Assembly (NCBI GenBank): GCA_947259865.1 | Contig: CAMYNZ010000051.1 | Location: forward strand, 1 to 52,110 | DNA from: an uncultured Desulfobacterales bacterium | GTDB lineage: Bacteria; Desulfobacterota; Desulfobacteria; Desulfobacterales; G020354645 | Reading direction: 5' to 3' | Length of the DNA stretch: 52,110 nt | Part shown: positions 1 to 8,194 of the stretch, in pieces | Layout: every line of letters begins with the position of its first letter | How positions within the stretch are numbered: the first letter of the stretch is position 1 | Program-made: the position numbers and the translations under genes | The notes under the pieces: generated by a model | What the model saw: only the letters and a program-made list of their open reading frames with translations | What the model was told of the DNA's origin: nothing | Databases searched by the model: none

Positions 1-80
1 CTGCCCCATTTCACTATATTTTTTGTGACGCTCGTTTAAGACAAAAAAGTTCCATCAGCATATCCTGCATAAGGCTTAGG

Positions 81-1049
81 ATGAACCCTGAGGTCTACAT
101 CAAGCTGAGCTGGAAAGAAAAAGCCGCGCCGGAACCTGGCAATGATTATCATGGGGCAGCTAAAAAAGTGAGGCCCTTCACGTGGAACCCGGTATGGATT
201 TTTTTTCTCCTCATTATGGTTGCGCTACCCGCTGCCTGTCTTCCTCATAAAAAAATGACTGTAGTGGCTGCAGCCTCGCTGCTGGAAGACATCGCAACCT
301 CCTCCTACAAACAATCTGATTTAAGAGTGATCCGCGAAGGCATGCCGGCTTACCTTATGCTTATGGACGGCATGGTAGAAGCCTGGCCAACCAATGCACG
401 GCTGTTGATCGGCGCTGCTCAAGGCTATGCCTCCTATGCATCAGCATTTGTGGAGGATCGGGACAAAAAGTACGCCAGTGTGTTATACGCTAAAGCCAGA
501 GATTACGCTTTAAGATCTCTGGTGGAAAGGGGTTTCAAAAAACCCCGCGATAAGTTATTTGACGAATTCGAAAAAGATTTGAATGATCTCGGTCAAAATG
601 ATGTTCCCTATTTATTCTGGTCCGCGGCTTCCTGGGGCAACTGGATTGGGCTCAACTTGACTTCCATAGAAGCTGTCGCTGATCTGCCCAGGGTGGAGCT
701 GATGATGCGAAAAGTCCTTGAACTTGATGAAAGCTTCTATTATGGCGGCCCCCATCTTTTCATGGGAATTTTGTATGCATCCAGACCCAAAATTGCGGGC
801 GGAAACCTGGATTTGGCCCGGGATCATTTTAAACAGGCGATTGACCTGGGGCAGGGCAAGTTTCTCATGACTGATATTTATTTCGCACAATACTACGCCC
901 GGAGGGCTTTTGATGAGGATCTCTTCAAATCCATCCTTCAGAAAGTTCTGGACACGCCGGCCGATATTTTACCGGAGCTTACGCTGCTCAATACTGTGGC
1001 GCACCGGAAAGCAAAAAAAATGTTAGACAACCTGGAAGAATATTTTTAA
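81..1049 (+). CDS. tatT: TRAP transporter TatT-type lipoprotein
   Basis: Helical TatT-family (TPR-like) lipoprotein that in spirochaetes partners the TRAP substrate-binding protein at the outer face of the periplasmic system. A hydrophobic stretch ending in the lipobox LPAAC (about residues 40-54) is followed by repeated helical pairs, including the family-like stretches YLFWSAASWGNWI and FYYGGPHLFMGILYA. The signal peptide sits unusually far from the ATG at 81 (preceded by aagg); the in-frame GTG at 168 would give a conventional lipoprotein signal and may be the true start. It is directly followed by dctP, dctQ and dctM on the same strand, which fixes its role in this transporter. The substrate is not predictable from sequence. 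Confidence 0.85.
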   Translation: MNPEVYIKLSWKEKAAPEPGNDYHGAAKKVRPFTWNPVWIFFLLIMVALPAACLPHKKMTVVAAASLLEDIATSSYKQSDLRVIREGMPAYLMLMDGMVEAWPTNARLLIGAAQGYASYASAFVEDRDKKYASVLYAKARDYALRSLVERGFKKPRDKLFDEFEKDLNDLGQNDVPYLFWSAASWGNWIGLNLTSIEAVADLPRVELMMRKVLELDESFYYGGPHLFMGILYASRPKIAGGNLDLARDHFKQAIDLGQGKFLMTDIYFAQYYARRAFDEDLFKSILQKVLDTPADILPELTLLNTVAHRKAKKMLDNLEEYF

Positions 1050-1060
1050 TCGGAGTGAAA

Positions 1061-2086
1061 ATGATTGCAAGACTGACTGCCCACCATAAGGCTGGCCTAA
1101 TTTTATTTGTTTTTTTTCTGATTTTGTCACCGGGTAAAAGTGCCGCAAAATCGGTTTTGATCAAAATTGCCACCCTGGCTCCGGAAGGAAGCGCCTGGAT
1201 GCAGACCTTCAACGAACTAAAGTCGGAAATATTGAATAAAACCGATAAAACCGTCCGGTTTCGTGTTTATCCCGGCGGGGTGCTGGGGGATGAGAAAGAC
1301 ATGTTGCGAAAACTCCATATCGGTCAAATCCATGGTGCCCTCCTGACTTCTTCGGGGCTATCCGCGCTGTTTGGTGAAATAGACGTCCTCCAGGTACCAT
1401 TTATGTTCCAATCCTATGACGAAGTTGATCATGTTATGGCCAAAATGGATGCTTTTTTCCGGAAAGGTTTTGCGGACAACGGACATTTGCTCGTGGGGTG
1501 GTCGGAGGCCGGATTTGTGCGCTTGATGTCCACAACCCCGGTAACCGATCTGAAGGATCTGAAAAAAATGAAAGTCTGGACCTGGGAGGATGCACCCATG
1601 CCCAAGGCCATTTTCGATGAGGCCAAGGTGGCGGCCATTCCCCTCACTGTTCCCGATGTTCTGGTGGGTCTTCAAACCGGACTGGTGGATGTGGTTTACG
1701 CACCGCCCGCCGGGGCCATCTCCTTGCAGTGGTTCACCAAAGTAAAATATCTGACAGACGTTCCTTTGACTTATCTGGTCGGTGCTGTTGTCATTAAACA
1801 AAAAGTGTTCAACCGCATACCCCCGGACTATCAGGATGTCGTTTTGAAAAGTTTCCAGGCCCGCATGGAGAAATTAAAGGCTTTGATTCGAGACGAAAAT
1901 CAGGAAGCACTCAGAGTAATGCAAAAACAGGGTGTGAAAATTCTTAAACCGACAAAGGAAGCTGTTGCGGAATTCAACCAGTTAGCGGATAAAGCCGTAA
2001 AACGACCGGGCGCCATCGCCTTCACCCCAAAAGTGCTGGATGAAGTAACCGCCTACCTGGAAAAATATCGAAACATCAACAAATAG
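1061..2086 (+). CDS. dctP: TRAP transporter substrate-binding protein (DctP family)
   Basis: Periplasmic solute-binding subunit of a TRAP transporter. An N-terminal signal peptide ends near the small-residue run GKSAAKS; the mature start KIATLAPEGSAWMQTF is typical of DctP/TatP proteins that bind organic acids. The ATG at 1061 is preferred over the GTG at 1055 because ggag sits five bases before it. About 341 aa, normal for the family. The gene lies 11 bp after tatT and 12 bp before dctQ, so one transcript is likely. Ligand identity is unknown; pairing with TatT places it in the TatT-associated branch of TRAP systems. Confidence 0.93.
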   Translation: MIARLTAHHKAGLILFVFFLILSPGKSAAKSVLIKIATLAPEGSAWMQTFNELKSEILNKTDKTVRFRVYPGGVLGDEKDMLRKLHIGQIHGALLTSSGLSALFGEIDVLQVPFMFQSYDEVDHVMAKMDAFFRKGFADNGHLLVGWSEAGFVRLMSTTPVTDLKDLKKMKVWTWEDAPMPKAIFDEAKVAAIPLTVPDVLVGLQTGLVDVVYAPPAGAISLQWFTKVKYLTDVPLTYLVGAVVIKQKVFNRIPPDYQDVVLKSFQARMEKLKALIRDENQEALRVMQKQGVKILKPTKEAVAEFNQLADKAVKRPGAIAFTPKVLDEVTAYLEKYRNINK

Positions 2087-2098
2087 GACGATACCGCC

Positions 2099-2605
2099 TT
2101 GGATCACTGGAATCGATTGGACGAAATCATCGCTCGCGTGGAACAGTTCCTGCTGGCAATCACACTGAGCGCCATGATCCTGGTGGCCTTTTTGCAAATT
2201 GTGCTTCGGAATTTTTTCGGAACGGGTCTGTCCTGGGCAGATCCAATGGTAAGATACCTGGTTCTCTGGGCGGGTTTTACCGGTGCAGCCCTGGCCACCA
2301 GAGAGGGAAAGCATATCCAAATCGATGTATTCTCACAATGGTTGCCCGGGGTGAGCAACCGGATTATCCAGTTAATTATACACCTGTTTTCCTCTTTTAT
2401 TTGCGGCCTGTTAACATATGCCGCATTTGTATTCATCCGAAATGAGGCTCAGATCAGCGGAACCACCTTCCTTGATATTCCTGTCTGGATACCACAGCTT
2501 ATAATTTGCATTAGCTTTGGCTTAATGGCTCTACGGTTTGGCTTTCGCGCTTTGGGGGACTTTTTAAGCATTCTAAATCCTGACAAACATCACGGCAATA
2601 TATGA
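2099..2605 (+). CDS. dctQ: TRAP transporter small permease (DctQ family)
   Basis: Four-helix small membrane subunit of the TRAP permease, which with DctM forms the sodium-driven transporter. The stretch SWADPMVRYLVLWAGF near residues 44-59 is the characteristic DctQ segment. The start appears to be TTG at 2099 with agga about eight bases upstream. The last codon overlaps the dctM start as ATGA, indicating translational coupling. 168 aa is normal for the family. Confidence 0.92.
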   Translation: MDHWNRLDEIIARVEQFLLAITLSAMILVAFLQIVLRNFFGTGLSWADPMVRYLVLWAGFTGAALATREGKHIQIDVFSQWLPGVSNRIIQLIIHLFSSFICGLLTYAAFVFIRNEAQISGTTFLDIPVWIPQLIICISFGLMALRFGFRALGDFLSILNPDKHHGNI

Positions 2606-3864
2606 ATCCTTTGTTGGCCACCATCATTGTCCTTATTCTGATGTTATTCGGGACACCCGTCTTTGTGGTCATCGCCAGCCTGGCGCTTTATCTATTTTTC
2701 TCCAGCCAAATCGATATTTCGGCCATGATCATCGAAATGCATCGAATGGCCACCACGCCGGTACTGGTCGCCATACCATTGTTTACATTTGCAGGCTATC
2801 TCCTGTCGGAAAGCGGAGCACCCCGCAGGCTAATCCGTCTTTCTGACGCTGTTCTGGGGTGGCTGCCCGGCGGGCTTTCGATCATTGCACTGGTCACATG
2901 TGCTGTATTTACAGCCTTGACCGGCGCCACAGGCCTCACAATCATTGCTGTGGGCGGTATCCTCCTGCCGGCCATGTTAAAGGGGAAATACCCGGAATTT
3001 TTTTCCCTGGGTTTGTTAACCACTTCAGGCACCTTGGGTCTGCTATTTCCGCCCAGTCTTCCGCTGATCATTTACGCAATCGTGGCAAAAGTCAGGATCG
3101 ATCACCTGTTTATTGCCGGTATCCTGCCGGGAATACTGCTGGTTGTTGTGCTTTCTACATTTAGCATCTATAAATCTGTCCAAAAACAGGTACCCAAAAC
3201 CAGATTCCAGACCGGAGCGGTTTTGGAGGCTTTTAAGGAAGCGATCTGGGAAATACCCATGCCTTTTATCGTGCTGGGAGGAATCTACAGCGGTTACTTT
3301 GCTGTCAGCGAGGCTGCGGCAATTATAGCAACCTATGTTTTGTTCATCGAAGTCATCGTTTATCGAGATATAAAATGGAGAGAACTGCCCGCAATCATGC
3401 AAAAAAGCATGGTGTTGGTGGGTGCGATTTTAATTATTCTGGGGGCCGCTATGGGGTTAACCAACTATTTGATCGATGAAATGATACCCATGCGGATGTT
3501 GGATTTTTTCAAAACTCACATTGAGAGCCGCTACCTCTTCCTGATTGTTTTGAATCTTTTCCTTCTGGCGGTTGGCTGTACCATGGGTATTTTCTCGGCG
3601 CTGGTCGTTGTTGTTCCGCTACTGTCACCCATCGCAGAAGCATATGGCATGCACCCTATTCACCTGGGAATTATTTTTCTGACCAATTTGGAAATAGGTG
3701 CTTCCCTCCCGCCGCTCGGAATCAACCTGTTCATTTCCAGCGTTCGATTTGAAAGGCCGGTTTTGGAACTTTATGTGGCCTCTTTGCCATTTATCGCCCT
3801 ACTCCTATTGGCCCTGGCCATCATCACCTACTTTCCCGGTTTAAGTCTCATTTTTGTGCAGTAG
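2602..3864 (+). CDS. dctM: TRAP transporter large permease (DctM family)
   Basis: Large, roughly 12-helix permease subunit carrying the substrate and sodium pathway. Family stretches LLFPPSLPLIIYAIVAKV (about 149-166) and IGASLPPLGINLF near the C-terminus are present; the length of 420 aa is normal. It overlaps dctQ by 4 bp and closes the tatT-dctPQM operon. The stop codon runs straight into a 26-bp palindrome that separates it from the convergent gene. Confidence 0.94.
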   Translation: MNPLLATIIVLILMLFGTPVFVVIASLALYLFFSSQIDISAMIIEMHRMATTPVLVAIPLFTFAGYLLSESGAPRRLIRLSDAVLGWLPGGLSIIALVTCAVFTALTGATGLTIIAVGGILLPAMLKGKYPEFFSLGLLTTSGTLGLLFPPSLPLIIYAIVAKVRIDHLFIAGILPGILLVVVLSTFSIYKSVQKQVPKTRFQTGAVLEAFKEAIWEIPMPFIVLGGIYSGYFAVSEAAAIIATYVLFIEVIVYRDIKWRELPAIMQKSMVLVGAILIILGAAMGLTNYLIDEMIPMRMLDFFKTHIESRYLFLIVLNLFLLAVGCTMGIFSALVVVVPLLSPIAEAYGMHPIHLGIIFLTNLEIGASLPPLGINLFISSVRFERPVLELYVASLPFIALLLLALAIITYFPGLSLIFVQ

Positions 3865-3889
3865 CCGGCTATATCATGATATATCCGGC
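3864..3889. terminator. Palindrome between convergent genes
   Basis: Two 13-base arms meeting without a loop (gccggctatatca / tgatatatccggc, one mismatch), starting on the last base of the dctM stop. No U-run follows on either strand, so it may be a bidirectional 3'-end stabiliser rather than a classical intrinsic terminator. Confidence 0.4.
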
Positions 3890-3912
3890 CCAGGTTGCCG
3901 ATATCCACGATT

Positions 3913-4806
3913 TCACTGTTTATGCTCCTTATAGATCTCACAGCCGTCTTTATATCCCATTTTGCAGGCTTTGTTGGCATCTATTAAGCCTTTGGCTACA
4001 TTTCCCTGCTCTATGCGGATGTGGGCTCTGGTGTAGTAAGCCCAGCCGTTGTCAGGTTTTAGTTTGATTGATTTATTCAGAAAGCCGATACTTTTATCGA
4101 ATTCGCCGCGTTTCATGTAAAGCCATCCCAGGTTATCGTAAGCTTTGCTGTAATTCGGATCAAATTTCACGGCTTTATTAAAATCGGCTATGGCTTTATC
4201 GTATTGCCCGGTATTTAATCGGCAGCGGGCTCGCCAGAAATATGCCTGGGGGTTGCTGGAGTCTTTTTGTAAGGCCTTACTATACTCGGCAACCGCTTTC
4301 TTATAGCGTCCCTGTTTATAATGATCGTAACCTCGCCGCATATATTTCTTGGCCTGGCGAGCTTTTTTTGATTGAGGTTTTTTCTGTTTACCCGCCTCCC
4401 CGCTTAAGTGTTTAACGAAACCGGTGACATCATCCATAAATTTGGTAATCGAACCAAGCGACCCTTTTCCGAGAGATTTGTTGACGGAAAGGGCAACGTA
4501 CAGGCCACCGGCAATGAGCACAAATAAAGCCACCACCACTACCGCGATAGCCAGATAATCCCGTTGACCCTGACCATGGGCGGCCATTGCCAAAACCGAG
4601 GGCACATCATCCGTCACCCGGGAGTCCTTAATGGGCAGTTCAGGTGGGAGTTCTTCGAGAGACGACTCGGCGTGCACCTCCCCGGTCTCCCTGTCGATAA
4701 CCATGGTCGTACCGCATTTCTTGCATGCGGCCCTGTTTATCGTCTGGGGAAGCCTGTCATCGGGAACATTGTAAGATGCCTGGCAAACCGGACATTCAAA
4801 TTGCAT
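3913..4806 (-). CDS. Zinc-ribbon, single-TM, TPR-repeat protein
   Basis: About 297 aa. The N-terminus is an MJ0042-type zinc ribbon (CPVC at residues 5-8 and CKKC about 25 residues later). A low-complexity acidic linker follows, then one transmembrane helix (about 85-108, IAVVVVALFVLIAGGLYVAL), a basic linker, and four to five TPR units (AKKYMRRGYDHYKQGRYKKA and following). The ATG at 4806 is chosen because aaggag lies seven bases upstream; a start at 4833 would place nine residues before the ribbon and lacks such a site. Proteins of this layout in Desulfobacterota are thought to be cytoplasmic-ribbon/periplasmic-TPR scaffolds; the partner is unknown. It is convergent with dctM and not in an obvious operon. 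Confidence 0.8.
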   Translation of the reverse strand: MQFECPVCQASYNVPDDRLPQTINRAACKKCGTTMVIDRETGEVHAESSLEELPPELPIKDSRVTDDVPSVLAMAAHGQGQRDYLAIAVVVVALFVLIAGGLYVALSVNKSLGKGSLGSITKFMDDVTGFVKHLSGEAGKQKKPQSKKARQAKKYMRRGYDHYKQGRYKKAVAEYSKALQKDSSNPQAYFWRARCRLNTGQYDKAIADFNKAVKFDPNYSKAYDNLGWLYMKRGEFDKSIGFLNKSIKLKPDNGWAYYTRAHIRIEQGNVAKGLIDANKACKMGYKDGCEIYKEHKQ

Positions 4807-4850
4807 TTCCAAACTCCTTTGTTTTGGCACCACTTCCAGTATTGACGGTT

Positions 4851-4978
4851 TCGTAAAAAGGCAAAAAAATGACTTTGTCCGAAAGTATTACGCTTTAGGT
4901 TTTAAATGGTCGTAATAACAAAAAAAATAACAACATAACACGTATAACCTAAAACAGGATGAATTCATCTTTTTACGA
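4851..4978. repeat. Nested inverted-repeat element
   Basis: The 315-bp space between 4834 and 5148 holds no gene. It carries a perfect 10-bp inverted pair, tcgtaaaaag (4851-4860) and ctttttacga (4969-4978). Inside are a smaller hairpin tattacg/cgtaata (4886-4892, 4911-4917) and the palindrome gatgaattcatc (4959-4970). The layout resembles a small non-autonomous repeat, but no second copy is visible in the window. Confidence 0.4.
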
Positions 4979-5148
4979 ATTTATCAGGATGGCCTATTAT
5001 ACCTTATTTTTTGTCATTCGTAACCAATATTTATAATTCCTTAATTGAGGTAATCGTGATTGGCAGCGTAAAATTCCGATAAAATATGACGCCTCGCATG
5101 AGCCGGAGTAACCGTTGAGAAATTCTGTCTAGATTTTTAAGAACCACG

Positions 5149-5493
5149 CTAACGCACGACCTCCCTCACAAATTCGTTCATTAATTTACGCTTCTGTTCT
5201 GCTGGCGCGTTAGCAGCGATATATTTAGCCGCAATCGAAAACATGGCCTTAATACGGGGGTCACGCTCATAGTTATCGCGGCCGGAGTATATCAGAATTT
5301 TATACCAGGTTATGGCCTCTTCAAGATCCTTCAAAATAAAATGTGTTTTTATCTGATCGGATGTAACGATCTTCATACGTTCCTTAAAGTAGGCCATAAA
5401 TGCCTTGCATGTTTCCCGTTCTCCGATGCGGGCGGCATCGGCCGCTTTGAAATATTCATTGAGAAAAATATCATCCGAATCTCTAAATTTCAT
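5149..5493 (-). CDS. Hypothetical small alpha-helical protein
   Basis: A 114-aa, soluble, charged, largely helical protein with no signal peptide or membrane segment and no motif I recognise. The start codon at 5493 lacks a clear Shine-Dalgarno sequence, and the gene is flanked by non-coding sequence, so coding status rests on composition and an uninterrupted frame alone. Confidence 0.5.
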   Translation of the reverse strand: MKFRDSDDIFLNEYFKAADAARIGERETCKAFMAYFKERMKIVTSDQIKTHFILKDLEEAITWYKILIYSGRDNYERDPRIKAMFSIAAKYIAANAPAEQKRKLMNEFVREVVR

Positions 5494-5559
5494 CGCTTTA
5501 GTTTACACTTAATTTAGCGTTAACTCAATTTTTTATCCCTTTTCAGTGATAAATTGCGA

Positions 5560-5976
5560 TCAGGGTACTGAATTCAACGGGTCATCATCCCCCGGGGGGT
5601 TCGGGGGTGAAACATGGCTAAACATACTTCGCATCCAAAACAGGTTATACCTTTCAATTAACCAGGGAATCATAAAACTGATAATGGAACCCGCGAGAGC
5701 TCCCAACGCGGCGTAAAGGGTTCCGAGAAACGGACCAAAAACAGCGCCGGCAGCAACATCAAGTGGAAGGCTGGGGATCGGACTGATAACAACGGCAGCG
5801 GCCATGACCAGCATGAATAGCAACGGGGCGAAACTGCCGGCCGAGTAAAGGAGCTGTTTTATGTTGCCAGGATTAAAATAAGATGAAATATCCCAGAAAA
5901 ACTGGGCAATTACCATAATAACAAAAAAGGCTGCCAGAACGATGATTTTTATTACCAGGCTCTTTTTTACAGGCAA
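5560..5976 (-). pseudogene. Truncated TVP38/TMEM64-family membrane protein
   Basis: The N-terminal part is a good VTT/SNARE-associated-domain protein: one leading helix, then PIPSLPLDVAAGAVFGPFLG and GALAGSIISF. Family members run to about 220 aa, but here the frame passes after IERYNLFWMRSMF into a tail rich in Pro, Gly and Asp (last 18 residues) that does not look like the family. The conserved second half, with the usual FxxxRLxP and following helices, is absent. A TTG at 5976 with ggagg seven bases upstream is the best start; the ATG at 6006 is an alternative. I infer loss of the 3' half. Confidence 0.6.
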
Positions 5977-6143
5977 GATAATTCCTCCCCAAATATAGCC
6001 TCCCACCAGACCGTATGTTGCCCAAATTCCCTTCTAGGAAAATAAAACACTTGAAAAATGTATCGCCTGGGGGTTTTAATTATTCGGATTCAATAAAATA
6101 ATACCAAATCGCCGACCCCGGCAATAGCTCTAACATTTTAATT

Positions 6144-6731
6144 ATGAAATATGACTTCCATGTACATACGTCCAATTATTCACCCTGCAGCCGCAGCCCG
6201 GCAGCATCAATCTGCCGCAGGGCGGTCGAAATTGGATTGACAGGCATAGCGCTAACGGAGCACGATCTGTGGTGGCCTCGATCTGAATTGAATGCCTTGC
6301 GGAAGAGATTCCCGGAATTGACTATTTTACGGGGAACCGAGTACGCCTGCCCGGAGGGTCATTTCCTGGTTTTTTTGCCGCATCCTGAAGCGGGCCCGGC
6401 TCTCAAAGCCCGCAGGGTATTGAATTTAATAAAAGAGGTTCACCATCAAAGGGGCATTGTGATCTGGGCCCATCCGTATCGTTTTGATTATAGCTTTTAC
6501 CCGGGTTGGTTGGACGCAGCCGAGCTCGACGGTATCGAAGTGGCCAGCCATAATATGGACGATCCGTTGAAAATCCTGGCGCAGGGTGTAGCCGCACAAA
6601 ACGGGATTATGCCGTTTGAAAACAGCGACGCACATCATGTGGATAACCTGGGTAAGTATTTCAATGACATTCCGGTCCTGTTCAAAAACACCGGCGACTT
6701 TATCGACTATATAATCAATAAAACGGATTAA
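6144..6731 (+). CDS. PHP-domain metal-dependent phosphoesterase
   Basis: A 195-aa PHP-superfamily protein. Metal-binding motifs are visible in order: HVH at residues 6-8, TEHD at 38-41, a Glu in RGTEY, the histidine of EGHF, WAHP near 110 and NSDAH near 152. Family members hydrolyse phosphoesters (for example histidinol-phosphate-like or nucleotide substrates); the substrate here is unknown. It stands alone on the plus strand, opposite the truncated TVP38 gene, and the 137 bp ahead hold its promoter region. No strong ribosome site was seen. Confidence 0.85.
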   Translation: MKYDFHVHTSNYSPCSRSPAASICRRAVEIGLTGIALTEHDLWWPRSELNALRKRFPELTILRGTEYACPEGHFLVFLPHPEAGPALKARRVLNLIKEVHHQRGIVIWAHPYRFDYSFYPGWLDAAELDGIEVASHNMDDPLKILAQGVAAQNGIMPFENSDAHHVDNLGKYFNDIPVLFKNTGDFIDYIINKTD

Positions 6732-6909
6732 ATGAGACTTCATAAAACGTACCGGCAAAATATATTCAAAATTCCAATAGCTACCCGCAGCGGCCGGAGA
6801 ATCCGGTCGTTTTCTTTATGGATTCGGGCAGCCGGCAGCGGCCTTATTTCCCTTGACATATCGGGATCATAGATTATTATTTGGTATAATTTCATCAAAG
6901 GAGTGGTCT

Positions 6910-7113
6910 ATGCCGATTTACGAATATCAATGTAAAGCTTGCTGCAACTGTTTTGAACACCTGGTATTGTCTGCCAGCGAACCCTCCCCCGTATGCCCTG
7001 AATGTCAGTGTGCGGATGTTGAAAAGCAAATGTCCACCGTGTGCGCCAGGCCCAATGGCATTCCGACCGGTTCGGGCGGATTCTCTGCCCCGAATTGCAG
7101 GCCTTCCGGCTGA
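6910..7113 (+). CDS. FmdB-like zinc-ribbon protein
   Basis: A 67-aa protein opening MPIYEYQCKAC, the standard start of FmdB-family (CxxC_CXXC_SSSS) zinc ribbons of suggested regulatory role. Cysteines 8 and 11 pair with 29 and 32; extra cysteines at 12, 14 and 34 are unusual. The ATG at 6910 is preceded by aaaggag at about eight bases; longer upstream starts have no such signal. The C-terminus is Gly/Ser-rich, as usual for the family. 7114-7321 holds no further convincing gene. Confidence 0.8.
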   Translation: MPIYEYQCKACCNCFEHLVLSASEPSPVCPECQCADVEKQMSTVCARPNGIPTGSGGFSAPNCRPSG

Positions 7114-7321
7114 TCTGTCTGAAGCTACTCCTCAGGTTGAGGAAGTTAACCCGGGCGACCCCATCCCTCCCCATCCCATTATTACGCCGGATACTCGAAA
7201 TGACTTCTAGTGCTATATCCCTGAAATAATTAATAAACAGGCGGGAGCAAACGGCTTTCAAACCGCTGTATGCTTTTTGAAACTTATTCCTGGGATAGGT
7301 CAGTTGATTCCGTCATTGGCG

Positions 7322-8170
7322 TTATTGGCCGCCGGTCAGATAATTTTTATCCAATGTCCCGTTAACAGTGGGAAGGGAATCCATATCCGGCGGCTTGAAT
7401 CCGAATACAACTTTCAGAAATGCCATTGTGATTCGAAAGGTTGCCCCCCATAAATTTTCAGTTTCACCCCCATCCTTGTGGATAAAACAGGGAAAGTCGT
7501 GGCGGCCCGGATTTTGTCTTTGCCCCGGGACCTGTTCGATATTCAATCGGTAGCGGGCATAATTTTTTGATTCCAATAGATTTTTCACCGGTATATACAC
7601 AATTTTTTCTACCTCCCAGTTTGGCCAAAACCGCTTTTGCCGCGGGATCCAGCACACCAGTGGAAAAATAATTCTATGAAACATGACCAATTGCTGGGAA
7701 GGGAGTAAGCCCAAAAGCCTCACACCCAACGGATTTAAGCGCATTTCTTCGAAACCCTCCCTCAGACTTGCAGCAAAAATCGCTGCCAGCTCAACGGCTT
7801 GATTTTGTTGCCAGCTGCGCCACGAAGACCAATGCGGCCATCGTTTCAGGGGAGACCCCGGCAGGTATAAAAGTTTGGCCAGGTAAGAATCAAGTCGGGA
7901 GGATAAGCTTCCGCCGGGGCAACAGAGATCTCCGGCCTGTTTTACTTTTATTGATCGCTTGGTCAGGATCAGACAGGGTTCCGGACATAATTTTTTGGCC
8001 TCACATTGCGGGCCCAGCAGAAACAAAACCGTCGATGCGTATGATGTGCGGGTGACATCTTGCGGCAATGGGTTTCCTGGCGCTTCGTTCGCATTGAGGG
8101 TGCCCATTATGTGCTTGATGAGGGCAGGGGTGTCGCTCAATAAATTCAGTATATGATCAGACTGTGCCAT
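7322..8170 (-). CDS. Nudix hydrolase, CoA-pyrophosphatase-like
   Basis: A 282-aa Nudix protein. The conserved GG of CPGGSL is at 86-87 and the REGFEE of the Nudix box is at 137-142, with an insertion of about 40 residues between them where most Nudix enzymes have six or seven. The C-terminal LWGATFRIT resembles the WGAT segment of CoA-pyrophosphatases (NudL type), which cleave CoA to phosphopantetheine and adenosine bisphosphate. This is a lineage variant rather than a frameshift, because the frame stays open and hydrophobic throughout. The gene is 24 bp downstream of the GcvT-SHMT gene on the same strand and may be cotranscribed. Confidence 0.75.
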   Translation of the reverse strand: MAQSDHILNLLSDTPALIKHIMGTLNANEAPGNPLPQDVTRTSYASTVLFLLGPQCEAKKLCPEPCLILTKRSIKVKQAGDLCCPGGSLSSRLDSYLAKLLYLPGSPLKRWPHWSSWRSWQQNQAVELAAIFAASLREGFEEMRLNPLGVRLLGLLPSQQLVMFHRIIFPLVCWIPRQKRFWPNWEVEKIVYIPVKNLLESKNYARYRLNIEQVPGQRQNPGRHDFPCFIHKDGGETENLWGATFRITMAFLKVVFGFKPPDMDSLPTVNGTLDKNYLTGGQ

Positions 8171-8194
8171 AGGTCTTTGGGCTTTAATTTAACG

